From Bacteroidales bacterium UBA1064 (GTDB taxonomy: Bacteria > Bacteroidota > Bacteroidia > Bacteroidales > Tenuifilaceae), in NCBI GenBank assembly GCA_002316235.1, contig DCDD01000070.1, forward strand, positions 1 to 8,340: DNA of 8,340 bases, in the 5' to 3' direction. How positions within the stretch are numbered: position 1 is the first letter of the stretch; each line of letters begins with the position of its first letter. Below are positions 1 through 6,611 of this stretch, piece after piece. The translations under genes and the position numbers were made by a program. A model generated the notes under the pieces. It made no database searches. It was not told the origin of the DNA and saw only the letters and a list, made by a program, of their open reading frames with translations.

Positions 1-1129
1 ATTTGATCAGGATTGCAACTTTAAGGAGGTGTTGAAATCGGCATACCAGCATTCCAACGACGAGATTATCAACCAGCTACTTGAATCAGGGCTTAAAGGA
101 AGGGGAGGTGCCGGTTTCCCAACTGCCCTTAAATGGAAGTTTACCAGCGAGCAGGCTGATCCGGAAAAGTACGTGGTTTGCAATGCCGACGAGGGCGAAC
201 CTGGAACCTTTAAGGACCGTGAGATTCTCTTTAAGGTTCCCCTTAAGGTGTTTGGCGGAATGGCTATCTGTGCCAAGGTTATCAACGCCAAGGAAGGATT
301 TATCTACCTTAGAGGAGAGTATCGCTTTTTACTTTCGGAGCTGGAAAATCAGCTAAAGCTGTTCAACGAGATTTTGAAAGATTTGAAAATTGATTTTAAA
401 ATAAAAATTATAGTGGGTAGTGGCGCCTATATATGCGGTGAGGAAAGCGCTCTTTTCGAATCGATGGAAGGCGACAGGGGCGAACCTCGCAACAAACCTC
501 CATACCCTACCGTATCGGGATTCCGGAAAAAACCTACCGTTATCAACAACGTTGAAACGCTGGTTTATGCCTTTATGATTTTCCGCTATGGCGCCCGCAA
601 ATTCAAGGAGCTGGGAACTGCAGATTCACGCGGGTCTAAGGTGTTTTCTGTATCTGGAGATACTCCAAAACCTGGAATTTATGAGTTGGAGCTAGGTATG
701 ACCGTCGAGCAATTTGTTGACGAGTTTGGAGATGGTGATACCAAAGCGGTTCAGGTGGGTGGCGCTTCAGGGTTTTGCGTTCCCCGAAAAAAGTTCAAGG
801 ATACCATAATCGGATTTGAGGGTGTTCCTACTGGAGGTTCCATGATGCTCTTTAACAGCTCGCGATCCATGTACAACGTGCTTAAAAATTACCTGGATTT
901 CTTTTCCGAGGAGTCATGTGGGCAGTGCACTCCGTGTCGCGTTGGATGCCAGCAGCTTATACTTGGTATTGAAGCGGTTAAGAAGGGCGATCGCCATGCT
1001 GCATACCTCGATCAGCTGCAGAAACTCGCCCAAACAATGAAGATAACCGCAAAATGCGGTTTGGGGCAAAGCGTGGCAAATTCGTTCTTCTCTATTGTGG
1101 AGAACTTTAAGGAAGAGATGATTTACTAA
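1..1129 (+). CDS. hydB: NADH-binding flavoprotein subunit of [FeFe] hydrogenase, NuoF/HydB type (5' partial)
   Basis: This is the NADH- and FMN-binding subunit of a soluble [FeFe] hydrogenase, related to complex I NuoF. The reading frame is open from base 2, so the true start lies upstream; the GTG at 29 is internal. Visible in order: the FMN glycine loop GRGGAGFPT (about nt 98-124), the NADH-site segment CNADEGEPGTFKDR (about 179-220), GSGAYICGEESAL (about 416-454), the NuoF SLBB-like region, and the [4Fe-4S] motif ESCGQCTPC with cysteines at nt 917, 926 and 935 plus the distal one at 1055. The protein ends 24 residues after that last cysteine. It therefore lacks the C-terminal two-[4Fe-4S] ferredoxin domain known from Thermotoga HydB. 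Whether it has the N-terminal [2Fe-2S] domain cannot be seen. It is 17 bases upstream of hydA, and probably cotranscribed. I am sure of the family; the complex type is less certain. Confidence 0.93.
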   Translation, partial: FDQDCNFKEVLKSAYQHSNDEIINQLLESGLKGRGGAGFPTALKWKFTSEQADPEKYVVCNADEGEPGTFKDREILFKVPLKVFGGMAICAKVINAKEGFIYLRGEYRFLLSELENQLKLFNEILKDLKIDFKIKIIVGSGAYICGEESALFESMEGDRGEPRNKPPYPTVSGFRKKPTVINNVETLVYAFMIFRYGARKFKELGTADSRGSKVFSVSGDTPKPGIYELELGMTVEQFVDEFGDGDTKAVQVGGASGFCVPRKKFKDTIIGFEGVPTGGSMMLFNSSRSMYNVLKNYLDFFSEESCGQCTPCRVGCQQLILGIEAVKKGDRHAAYLDQLQKLAQTMKITAKCGLGQSVANSFFSIVENFKEEMIY

Positions 1130-1146
1130 ATTAAAATTTCAAATTC

Positions 1147-2937
1147 ATGGCTAAACAAATAAACCTCACCATAGATGGTTTCCCAATCACTGTTGAAGAG
1201 GGAACTACAATTCTACAGGCTGCTAAAAAACTAAATATCCACATTCCAACGCTATGTTATCATGACGATTTATGCGTGGCAGGAAATTGTCGTGTTTGCG
1301 TGGTTGAAATGAAGGGATCGAAAACACTTCCTGCTTCATGCGCCATGCCTGCTGCGGAGGGAATGGAAATTTTTACAAATACAATTAAGGTTCGCACCGC
1401 CCGTAAGCACATCATTGACCTCTTGCTCTCCGAGCACAACGCCAAGTGCACCACATGCTACAAGAACGGTAATTGCGAGCTGCAAAACCTGGCCTCGGAA
1501 TACAAAATTTCCGAGCCCATGTTTATCGATCTGGTTCCATACAAAAATTACCAGATGGACGCCTATTCACCATCAATAATTAAGGATGACAGCAAGTGCA
1601 TCCGTTGTCAGCGTTGCGTGCGTACCTGCGAAGAACTCCAGCATGTTAGCGCACTGGGGGTTGCATATAAAGGTGCCAACATGAAAATTTCCACCTTTTT
1701 CGAAAATCCCATGTTCGAGGTGGTTTGTACCAACTGCGGCCAATGCGTAAACCGCTGTCCAACCGGAGCGCTGGTTGAACGCAACTACGTGGAGGAGGTT
1801 TGGGATGCCATTTATAACCCTAACAAGCATGTTGTTGTTCAAACTGCACCGGCTGTAAGGGTTGCCCTTGGAGAGGCGCTGGGGATGAAACCTGGTCAAA
1901 TCGTTACCGGCAAAATGGTAACCGCCCTTAGAAGGCTAGGGTTTGATTCAGTTTTGGATACTGATTTTTCAGCCGACCTAACCATTATGGAGGAGGGATT
2001 CGAGTTGCTTGGCAGGCTCAAAAAGGCATTGGTTGACAAGGATAGTACTGTGAAGATTCCCATGGCAACCAGCTGCTCTCCCGGTTGGATTAAGTTTATT
2101 GAACATACCTATCCGGAGTATCTTGACAACCTTTCCACCTGTAAATCACCCCAACAAATGTTTGGGGCTCTGGCCAAAACCTACTACGCTAAAAAACGTA
2201 ACATTGATCCGGCCAGTATAGTTTCGGTTTCCATTATGCCCTGCACGGCCAAGAAATTCGAGGCTGACCGACCCGAAATGCACTCCAGCGGTTATAAGGA
2301 TGTGGACTATGTGCTCACCACCCGTGAGCTGGCTATTATGATCAAGCAGGCAGGTATAGAGTTTGACAGCCTACCGGAAACAAACTACGATAGCATTATG
2401 GGAGATTCCACAGGTGCTGCTGTTATTTTTGGTGCTACCGGAGGGGTTATGGAGGCTGCCCTACGAACCGCCTACGAGGTAGTTACCGGTAGAGAGGTTC
2501 CATTTGATGGCCTCAACATTACACCTGTTAGGGGAATGGAGGGTGTTCGTGAGGCTGCCATTAAAATTGAGAATACCAAACCCGAATGGAAGTTCCTTGA
2601 TGGCGTGGTTCTTAAAACCGTTGTAGCCCACGGATTGACCAATGCCAAAAAGGTGATGGATGTGGTTAAGTCGGGAAAAGCCGACTGGCACTTCATTGAG
2701 ATTATGGCTTGCCCTGGGGGGTGCATCGGAGGTGGAGGTCAGCCTATTCCCACCAATGAAGAAATTCGTAAAAAGCGTGCCGAAGCAATTTACCGCGAGG
2801 ATGCTAATAAGAAAATCAGAAAGTCGCATGAAAATCCTGAGGTGATTGCTATTTATAAGGAATTTCTTGATGAGCCCAACAGCCATAAGGCTCATGAACT
2901 ACTGCATACCCACTACAAGGAAAGGCAGAGGTACTAA
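1147..2937 (+). CDS. hydA: NAD(P)H-linked multi-cluster [FeFe] hydrogenase catalytic subunit
   Basis: This is the cytoplasmic catalytic subunit that makes or consumes H2. Domains of the 596 residues: plant-type [2Fe-2S] (C37, C48, C51, C65); His-Cys [4Fe-4S] (H97, C101, C104, C110); two [4Fe-4S] clusters (C151/C154/C157/C161 and C194/C197/C200/C204); the H-cluster domain (about 220-540); and a small-subunit-like tail (about 540-596). H-cluster motifs are TSCSPGW (308-314), MPCTAKKFE (364-372) and EIMACPGGCIGGGGQP (518-533). The first has Ser311 where the textbook motif TSCCPxW has a second Cys. I recall this Ser form from other NAD(P)-linked hydrogenases, but could not check. There is no signal peptide. 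The length is somewhat below Thermotoga HydA, and no extra C-terminal [2Fe-2S] domain is seen. Start ATG 1147 has no Shine-Dalgarno. It follows the hydB-type gene by 17 bases and ends before a clear terminator. Confidence 0.96.
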   Translation: MAKQINLTIDGFPITVEEGTTILQAAKKLNIHIPTLCYHDDLCVAGNCRVCVVEMKGSKTLPASCAMPAAEGMEIFTNTIKVRTARKHIIDLLLSEHNAKCTTCYKNGNCELQNLASEYKISEPMFIDLVPYKNYQMDAYSPSIIKDDSKCIRCQRCVRTCEELQHVSALGVAYKGANMKISTFFENPMFEVVCTNCGQCVNRCPTGALVERNYVEEVWDAIYNPNKHVVVQTAPAVRVALGEALGMKPGQIVTGKMVTALRRLGFDSVLDTDFSADLTIMEEGFELLGRLKKALVDKDSTVKIPMATSCSPGWIKFIEHTYPEYLDNLSTCKSPQQMFGALAKTYYAKKRNIDPASIVSVSIMPCTAKKFEADRPEMHSSGYKDVDYVLTTRELAIMIKQAGIEFDSLPETNYDSIMGDSTGAAVIFGATGGVMEAALRTAYEVVTGREVPFDGLNITPVRGMEGVREAAIKIENTKPEWKFLDGVVLKTVVAHGLTNAKKVMDVVKSGKADWHFIEIMACPGGCIGGGGQPIPTNEEIRKKRAEAIYREDANKKIRKSHENPEVIAIYKEFLDEPNSHKAHELLHTHYKERQRY

Positions 2938-2967
2938 AAACTAGTGAGTACCTGGCTGTAATGCTTA

Positions 2968-3002
2968 AAGGCTGTCTCTTAAAAGGACAGCCTTCCTTTT
3001 TT
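2968..3002 (+). terminator. Rho-independent terminator after hydA
   Basis: A perfect 9-bp stem AAGGCTGTC (2968-2976) / GACAGCCTT (2986-2994) closes a 9-base loop and is followed by CC and six T (2997-3002). It lies 30 bases after the hydA stop codon and separates the upstream hydB-hydA unit from the regulatory operon. Confidence 0.9.
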
Positions 3003-3240
3003 CACAGTACGAGTACAACCTTCTTTATTGCATTTAGCTTATCTCTGATAAATTCTTAGCTTTCTGATTGTAAATATTTTGGCATACAATTATAGGCGAC
3101 GGGGCTGAGCGGATGGATCGCCAGCACAAAGGCTTTGCAGAACTCGCAATTAGCAACCGGTTGTTCATACGCCCTTGTACAATTTGCCCAGCATGAGCAA
3201 CAAAAGTAGGAGAATGAGTAAAAATGGATTTTTCATCAGC
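3003..3240. other. Non-coding stretch with a GC-rich block of unknown nature
   Basis: No convincing gene is found here. Bases 3091-3200 have 58 G/C in 110 (53%), against 27% in 3031-3090 and 29% in 3201-3340. The block contains a perfect 10-bp palindrome CAACCGGTTG (3154-3163) and a 5-bp GGCGA/TCGCC pairing (about 3095-3122). A 44-codon minus-strand frame (3034-3168) and a 17-codon plus-strand frame (3193-3246) exist, but neither resembles a protein I know. It may be a remnant of a mobile or dispersed repeat, or a small RNA; neither is shown. Confidence 0.4.
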
Positions 3241-3270
3241 CGTTAGTCAATGGGTATAATCGTTAGCCAA
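3241..3270. repeat. Direct repeat CGTTAGYCAA, 20-bp period
   Basis: CGTTAGTCAA (3241-3250) and CGTTAGCCAA (3261-3270) match at 9 of 10 bases and start exactly 20 bp apart, which puts them on the same DNA face. They lie about 70-100 bp upstream of the predicted transcription start of the regulatory operon, where an activator could bind. No regulator can be named. Confidence 0.45.
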
Positions 3271-3280
3271 ATAGCGCAAC

Positions 3281-3314
3281 TATTATACATGTTTAATAAT
3301 ACATGTTATATTAA
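3281..3314. promoter_or_regulatory. Tandem ACATGT-centred dyads, candidate operator pair
   Basis: The first dyad, TATTATACATGTTTAATA (3281-3298), is symmetrical except for one base pair either side of the ACATGT core. The second (3293-3314) reads TTAATA, two bases, ACATGT, two bases, TATTAA; the only asymmetry is in the two-base spacers. The dyad centres are 14 bp apart, and the core with flanks, ATACATGTT, is repeated at 3285 and 3299. The second dyad covers the place where the -33 element of the TATATTTG promoter should sit, so a bound dimer would compete with RNA polymerase or replace the missing -33 contact. The sequence does not look like a Rex or FNR box. Confidence 0.55.
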
Positions 3315-3324
3315 TAACAATAAA

Positions 3325-3332
3325 TATATTTG
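3325..3332 (+). promoter_or_regulatory. Bacteroidetes-type -7 promoter element
   Basis: TATATTTG fits the TAnnTTTG -7 consensus of Bacteroidetes housekeeping promoters. Transcription would start near 3339, leaving a leader of about 26 bases before the ATG at 3365. No good TTTG -33 element is found at the expected distance; that position is taken by the second ACATGT dyad. A TATAAT at 3338-3343 is an alternative but has no -35 partner. Confidence 0.5.
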
Positions 3333-3364
3333 TGGCGTATAATTATTGTAGTAAAAAATATTTT

Positions 3365-3709
3365 ATGCGGATAGGTGAGCTGGTAAAGCATATAGATGGA
3401 AAGGTGCTATGCTGTGAGGAGTGCCTCGACAGCGAGGTAGTTTATGCTTTTGCCTCGGATCTGATGAGCGATGTGCTAACTGTTAAATGTGAGAATTTTT
3501 TGCTGATTACAGGGTTGTCCAACATTCAAGCTGTACGCACTGCCGAGATGTCCGATATTCAAGTTATCGTATTTGTTCGGAACAAGCGGGTGAGCGAGGA
3601 TATGATTAGGTTGGCAAGGGAAAATAGCATAGTTTTGGTGGAGTGCAGCTGCACCATGTTTAAGGTTTCTGGAATTTTATACGGCTTGGGCATCAAAGCA
3701 GTTTACTGA
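3365..3709 (+). CDS. DRTGG-domain-like small protein, cysteine-rich (hydrogenase operon)
   Basis: A 114-residue cytoplasmic protein of the DRTGG type. This domain is also found inside phosphotransacetylases and CBS-domain pyrophosphatases, where it is thought to take part in ligand sensing. Recognisable pieces are ASDLMSDVL (30-38), LLITGLSNIQAVRTAEM (46-62) and IVFVRNK (68-74). The name-giving DRTGG stretch is degenerate (DSEVVYAF, 22-29). It has six cysteines (16, 17, 20, 42, 94, 96), while the second DRTGG protein of this operon has none. I chose ATG 3365 over the in-frame GTG 3332: the latter overlaps the promoter element and adds a non-conserved tail, whereas MRIGELVKHIDGKVL is a typical start for the family. 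It is the first gene of the operon, 5 bases before the next. The molecular role is unknown. Confidence 0.82.
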   Translation: MRIGELVKHIDGKVLCCEECLDSEVVYAFASDLMSDVLTVKCENFLLITGLSNIQAVRTAEMSDIQVIVFVRNKRVSEDMIRLARENSIVLVECSCTMFKVSGILYGLGIKAVY

Positions 3710-3714
3710 TAACG

Positions 3715-4134
3715 ATGAAATTTGAATATAAAGTACAGGGTGGTGATTTTGTGAGAGCCGGCCACGCATCAAGTGAGGTTAAAAAAATTTTAAAACAGCT
3801 GAATGTAGAACCTTCACTGGTGAAACGGGTGGTGGTGGCACTTTATGAGGCAGAGGTTAATATTGTAGCTCATGCGTATAACGGAATGGCATATGTTGAT
3901 ATTGATGCAAGTAGGGTGCTGGTTAGGCTTGATGATAATGGCCCAGGAATTTCGGATATTGAGCTGGCCATGCAGCCCGGTTTTTCAACCGCATCTTCAA
4001 CCGTAAGGGAGATGGGTTTTGGAGCAGGAATGGGGTTGCCAAATATTAAAAGTAATTCCGATGAATTTAGCATTTCCAGCGAGGTGGGGAAAGGAACTCA
4101 TTTGGAATTTGTAGTTTACCTAAACAGTAAATAA
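3715..4134 (+). CDS. RsbW-like GHKL ATPase (anti-sigma factor/serine kinase type)
   Basis: A 139-residue single-domain ATP-binding protein of the GHKL fold, closest in layout to anti-sigma factor serine kinases of the RsbW/SpoIIAB type. Seen: the N-box ALYEAEVNIVAHAY (42-55) with the Glu45 and Asn49 expected for catalysis and Mg-ATP binding; G1 box DDNGPGI (73-79); a lid rich in Ser/Thr; G2 box GFGAGMGLPN (101-110); and GKGT (125-128). No HisKA domain, receiver or transmembrane segment is present. The family usually phosphorylates a STAS-domain antagonist or binds a sigma factor, but neither partner is encoded in this window. It sits 5 bases after the DRTGG gene and 18 before the sensory hydrogenase gene, so its target may be one of those neighbours. 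Family assignment is solid; the substrate is unknown. Confidence 0.87.
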   Translation: MKFEYKVQGGDFVRAGHASSEVKKILKQLNVEPSLVKRVVVALYEAEVNIVAHAYNGMAYVDIDASRVLVRLDDNGPGISDIELAMQPGFSTASSTVREMGFGAGMGLPNIKSNSDEFSISSEVGKGTHLEFVVYLNSK

Positions 4135-4137
4135 CGT

Positions 4138-4146
4138 GAGAGGAGG
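4138..4146 (+). promoter_or_regulatory. Strong Shine-Dalgarno site that sets a TTG start
   Basis: GAGAGGAGG (core AGGAGG 4141-4146) lies 6 bases before TTG 4153. No ATG or GTG precedes the first cluster motif in that frame, so this site fixes the start of the hydrogenase-like gene. Such a site is unusual beside neighbours that lack any. Confidence 0.7.
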
Positions 4147-4152
4147 TTAGAG

Positions 4153-5526
4153 TTGGAAACTTCTACATTTCACCACGCTTTAAAAATTCAATCCGATGTC
4201 TGCATTGGCTGTGCACATTGTATGAGGGTATGCCCAACCGAGGCTCTTAGAGTAAGAGGAGGAAAAGCCTTACTTCAAAGCAACAGGTGTATTGATTGTG
4301 GTGAATGCTACAGGGTTTGTCCAACCGGAGCAATTATTGTAGAACAGGATGACTTTAATAGCATTTTCAACTACAAGTATAGGGTGGCTCTTGTACCATC
4401 AGTGCTTCTTGCCCAGTATCCCGAAGATGTTTCGGTTGATATGGCCATTCACGCTCTACTAAGGATAGGATTTACTAAGGTAGTAATTGTTGAAGACTCC
4501 GTCGATTACCTAATTACCAGGATAAACGCTTATATTATAAACAACCCTAGCCGAAAGCCCATAATCTCTTCTTTTTGCCCGGCAATTGTCAGGTTGGTTC
4601 AGGTCCGATTCCCCTGGCTTGTAGGAAACATTATGTTGGTAAAGCCCCCAATAGATCTTACTTCATCATTTATAAGAAGGAAGCTTACGGAGGAAGGAAT
4701 TCCTGAACAGGAGGTTGGAATTTTTTACATTACTCCATGTGCGGCCAAAATTGCCGCAGTTAAAAGCCCCGAAGGGGAGGATGTATCCGAAATAAATGGG
4801 GTTATTAACATGGATTTAATTTACAACCGAACACTAAGGGATATTCGATCTGGGGGTACTAAGCGAACGGTTGAAGATGGTGCCGTTAACATTTCTCCGA
4901 AAAGCATCACTTGGGCACTGACAGGTGGTGAAGCTCTTAGCATAGAAGCTAAAGGCCTTGCCATTGATGGCATTTCCAATGTTATTGAGTTTCTAGAGAA
5001 GATGGAAACCAGCGAGGTTCACGGGGTTGATTTCTTGGAGCTTAGGGCATGCGATGAAAGTTGTGCCGGAGGAATACTTACTGTTGGAAACAGCTTCCTC
5101 TCTGCCGAACGGCTTCGGAAGCAGGCCAGGTATATCCCAGAATCTAAAATAGGTTTTCATACTCAAATAAAAATTTCAGAGTACAGTAGTGTGCTGAACG
5201 GCAAGGTTGGCTTAAACCGACTGGAGCCACGCTCCATTGTCAAGCTAGATGACAGCATGGTTAAAGCCATGAACAAGATGGAAAGGGTCAACCGGTATCT
5301 TTGCTACCTGCCTGGCATTGACTGTGGAGTATGCGGTACACCATCGTGCCAGGCTCTGGCTGAAGATATTGTTCAGGGAGAAGGCTCGCTCTCACAATGC
5401 GTATTTTTACAGAAAATCATGGAACAGAACAAGCTGGACCCTAAGCATTCCTTCCGTATAATGAAAAAAATTTGGGGCGAAAACAGATTTATTAAGGATT
5501 GCGATAAACCTAAACATAAAAAATAA
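4153..5526 (+). CDS. Putative sensory [FeFe]-hydrogenase-like iron-sulfur protein (HydS-like)
   Basis: A 457-residue protein with two N-terminal [4Fe-4S] ferredoxin motifs (C17/20/23/27 and C46/49/52/56), an [FeFe] hydrogenase H-cluster domain (about 75-345), and a C-terminal Fe-S motif C391-C394-C399-C416 of the CxxCGxxxC...C type. All four expected H-cluster ligands are present: C142 (SSFCP), C196 (TPCAAK), C300 and C304 (ACDESC). The surroundings differ from catalytic enzymes: Phe141 replaces the proton-transfer Cys, the Glu of MPCxxKxxE is Ala202, and the glycine-rich GGCxGGGxP loop is lost. This fits the sensory hydrogenases, especially the PAS-less kind (Thermoanaerobacter mathranii HydS, called group D) found beside bifurcating hydrogenases. 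It probably binds or slowly turns over H2 as a signal. TTG start with AGGAGG upstream. The next gene begins 6 bases after its stop. Confidence 0.88.
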   Translation: METSTFHHALKIQSDVCIGCAHCMRVCPTEALRVRGGKALLQSNRCIDCGECYRVCPTGAIIVEQDDFNSIFNYKYRVALVPSVLLAQYPEDVSVDMAIHALLRIGFTKVVIVEDSVDYLITRINAYIINNPSRKPIISSFCPAIVRLVQVRFPWLVGNIMLVKPPIDLTSSFIRRKLTEEGIPEQEVGIFYITPCAAKIAAVKSPEGEDVSEINGVINMDLIYNRTLRDIRSGGTKRTVEDGAVNISPKSITWALTGGEALSIEAKGLAIDGISNVIEFLEKMETSEVHGVDFLELRACDESCAGGILTVGNSFLSAERLRKQARYIPESKIGFHTQIKISEYSSVLNGKVGLNRLEPRSIVKLDDSMVKAMNKMERVNRYLCYLPGIDCGVCGTPSCQALAEDIVQGEGSLSQCVFLQKIMEQNKLDPKHSFRIMKKIWGENRFIKDCDKPKHKK

Positions 5527-5532
5527 TTGGTT

Positions 5533-5874
5533 ATGACCGTACTAGATATTATAAAGTCTCTTGGCTTAAAGGTTTATACAGAAACGGTGGGTATGGACAG
5601 GGAGATTACCGGTGGCTACACCTCCGATCTTCTAAGCGATGTAATGGGCAATGCACAAGCTGGTACCGTTTGGATTACCCTTCAAACGCACATAAATATT
5701 GTGGCTGTAGCTTCACTTAAGGATATTGCAGCAATTTTACTGGTAAAAGGACTTGAGCCAGAACCCAACACACTTCAGAAAAGCCTAGAGGAGGGAATAC
5801 CCATTCTGGGGACCTCCAAACAAGCGTTTGAAATTTCCGGAATGCTCTACCAGCTGCTTTACAGTAACCGATGA
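5533..5874 (+). CDS. DRTGG-domain-like small protein (second copy)
   Basis: A 113-residue cytoplasmic protein that keeps the DRTGG-family core better than the first copy: DREITGGYTSDLLSDVMG, then VWITLQTHINIVAVASLKDIAA, and a C-terminal part with the motif ISGMLYQLL. It has no cysteine. The family is thought to sense or bind small ligands when fused to other enzymes; standing alone its role is unknown. I chose ATG 5533 rather than the in-frame TTG 5527 because ATG is the better codon and MTVLDIIKSLGLKVY begins as family members do. The stop overlaps the ATG of the next gene (ATGA, 5871-5874), which suggests translational coupling with the PHP protein. Two dissimilar DRTGG proteins in one operon suggest distinct jobs or a heterodimer. 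Confidence 0.82.
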   Translation: MTVLDIIKSLGLKVYTETVGMDREITGGYTSDLLSDVMGNAQAGTVWITLQTHINIVAVASLKDIAAILLVKGLEPEPNTLQKSLEEGIPILGTSKQAFEISGMLYQLLYSNR

Positions 5875-6611
5875 ACCTTTACCAGGCCGATTTACATATT
5901 CACAGCGTTTTATCCCCGTGTGCCGATCTTGAAATGAGCCCTGGCAATATAGTTTCCATGGCAAAGAATATGGGGCTTAGCATTATTGCAATTACTGATC
6001 ACAACTCCACGCTTCATGCGCCATTAATGCGTCGTTTGGCCGAAAATGCAGGAATACTCGCTATTTACGGTGCCGAGGTAACCACCCGTGAGGAGGTACA
6101 TTGCGTTTGCCTTTTTGCCGACGAGGATAGCAGAGCTGATTTTCAAAATTTTCTGGAAGTACATATCCAGAAGGTGCCTAATAAACCTGATATTCTAGGA
6201 TACCAGGTAGTTGTTAACGAGAAGGAGGAAATTATTGAGGAAGTTGAGTACTCACTCCATGGGGCGTTAAATGTTGGCATCAACGAACTTGAGGCTGTTG
6301 TGCATGCAATGAATGGAATTTTCATACCGGCTCATATTGACAGGCCGAAGTATAGCTTGACCAGCCAGCTGGGTTTTGTACCCCCCGACCTAAACTATGA
6401 TGCGCTGGAGGTATCCATAAATTCTTCAATTGAAAGTATCTGCATACACAACCCATCGCTTAAACGAAAAAGATTTATAAGGAGTTCCGATGCTCACTTC
6501 ATAGAACAAGTTGGGTCTGTAACCACTACCTTCAGGATGGAAAACCTGAACTTCGATGGCTTGTTGAAGGCAATTAAAGGGATTGACGGCTACGATATTA
6601 TGCTCCCCTGA
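5871..6611 (+). CDS. PHP-domain metal-dependent phosphoesterase-like protein
   Basis: A 246-residue protein of the PHP (polymerase and histidinol phosphatase) superfamily, predicted to hydrolyse a phosphoester with two or three bound metal ions. Metal-site motifs are all seen: DLHIHS (7-12, H9 and H11), TDHN (42-45, D43 and H44), GAEVTT (67-72, E69), H77, PAHIDRP (153-159, H155) and SSDAHF (205-210, D207 and H209). It is a stand-alone PHP domain without polymerase or other fusion, of the PHP class close to TrpH/YciV-type nucleases and nucleotidases. Substrate unknown: it could be a nucleotide signal, or a phosphoprotein made by the neighbouring kinases. Its ATG overlaps the stop of the DRTGG gene. 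The following 45 bases hold two hairpins and not the NuoE gene that I recall following a PHP gene in related clostridial operons. Confidence 0.86.
   Translation: MNLYQADLHIHSVLSPCADLEMSPGNIVSMAKNMGLSIIAITDHNSTLHAPLMRRLAENAGILAIYGAEVTTREEVHCVCLFADEDSRADFQNFLEVHIQKVPNKPDILGYQVVVNEKEEIIEEVEYSLHGALNVGINELEAVVHAMNGIFIPAHIDRPKYSLTSQLGFVPPDLNYDALEVSINSSIESICIHNPSLKRKRFIRSSDAHFIEQVGSVTTTFRMENLNFDGLLKAIKGIDGYDIMLP

Noticed and set aside
29..31. GTG at 29 directly after AAGGAGG as a start of the first gene
   Set aside because: The SD-like bases abut the GTG with no spacer, and are codons of a frame that is open to the window edge; NuoF-type sequence already continues upstream.
1573..1899. Minus-strand frame opposite the hydA ferredoxin clusters
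   Set aside because: Shadow of the strongly conserved Cys-rich plus-strand coding sequence.
2461..2895. Minus-strand frames opposite the hydA 3' end
   Set aside because: They overlap the H-cluster motif region of hydA and read as shadow sequence.
3034..3168. Minus-strand 44-codon frame starting MNNRLLIASS
   Set aside because: No RBS, no known family, composition explained by the GC-rich block; kept only as a remark under that block.
3193..3246. 17-codon plus-strand leader-peptide frame
   Set aside because: Ends more than 90 bases before the predicted transcription start of the operon and has no suitable RBS.
3332..3364. GTG start at 3332 for the first DRTGG gene
   Set aside because: It overlaps the TATATTTG promoter element and adds 11 residues that do not look like the family; ATG 3365 fits.
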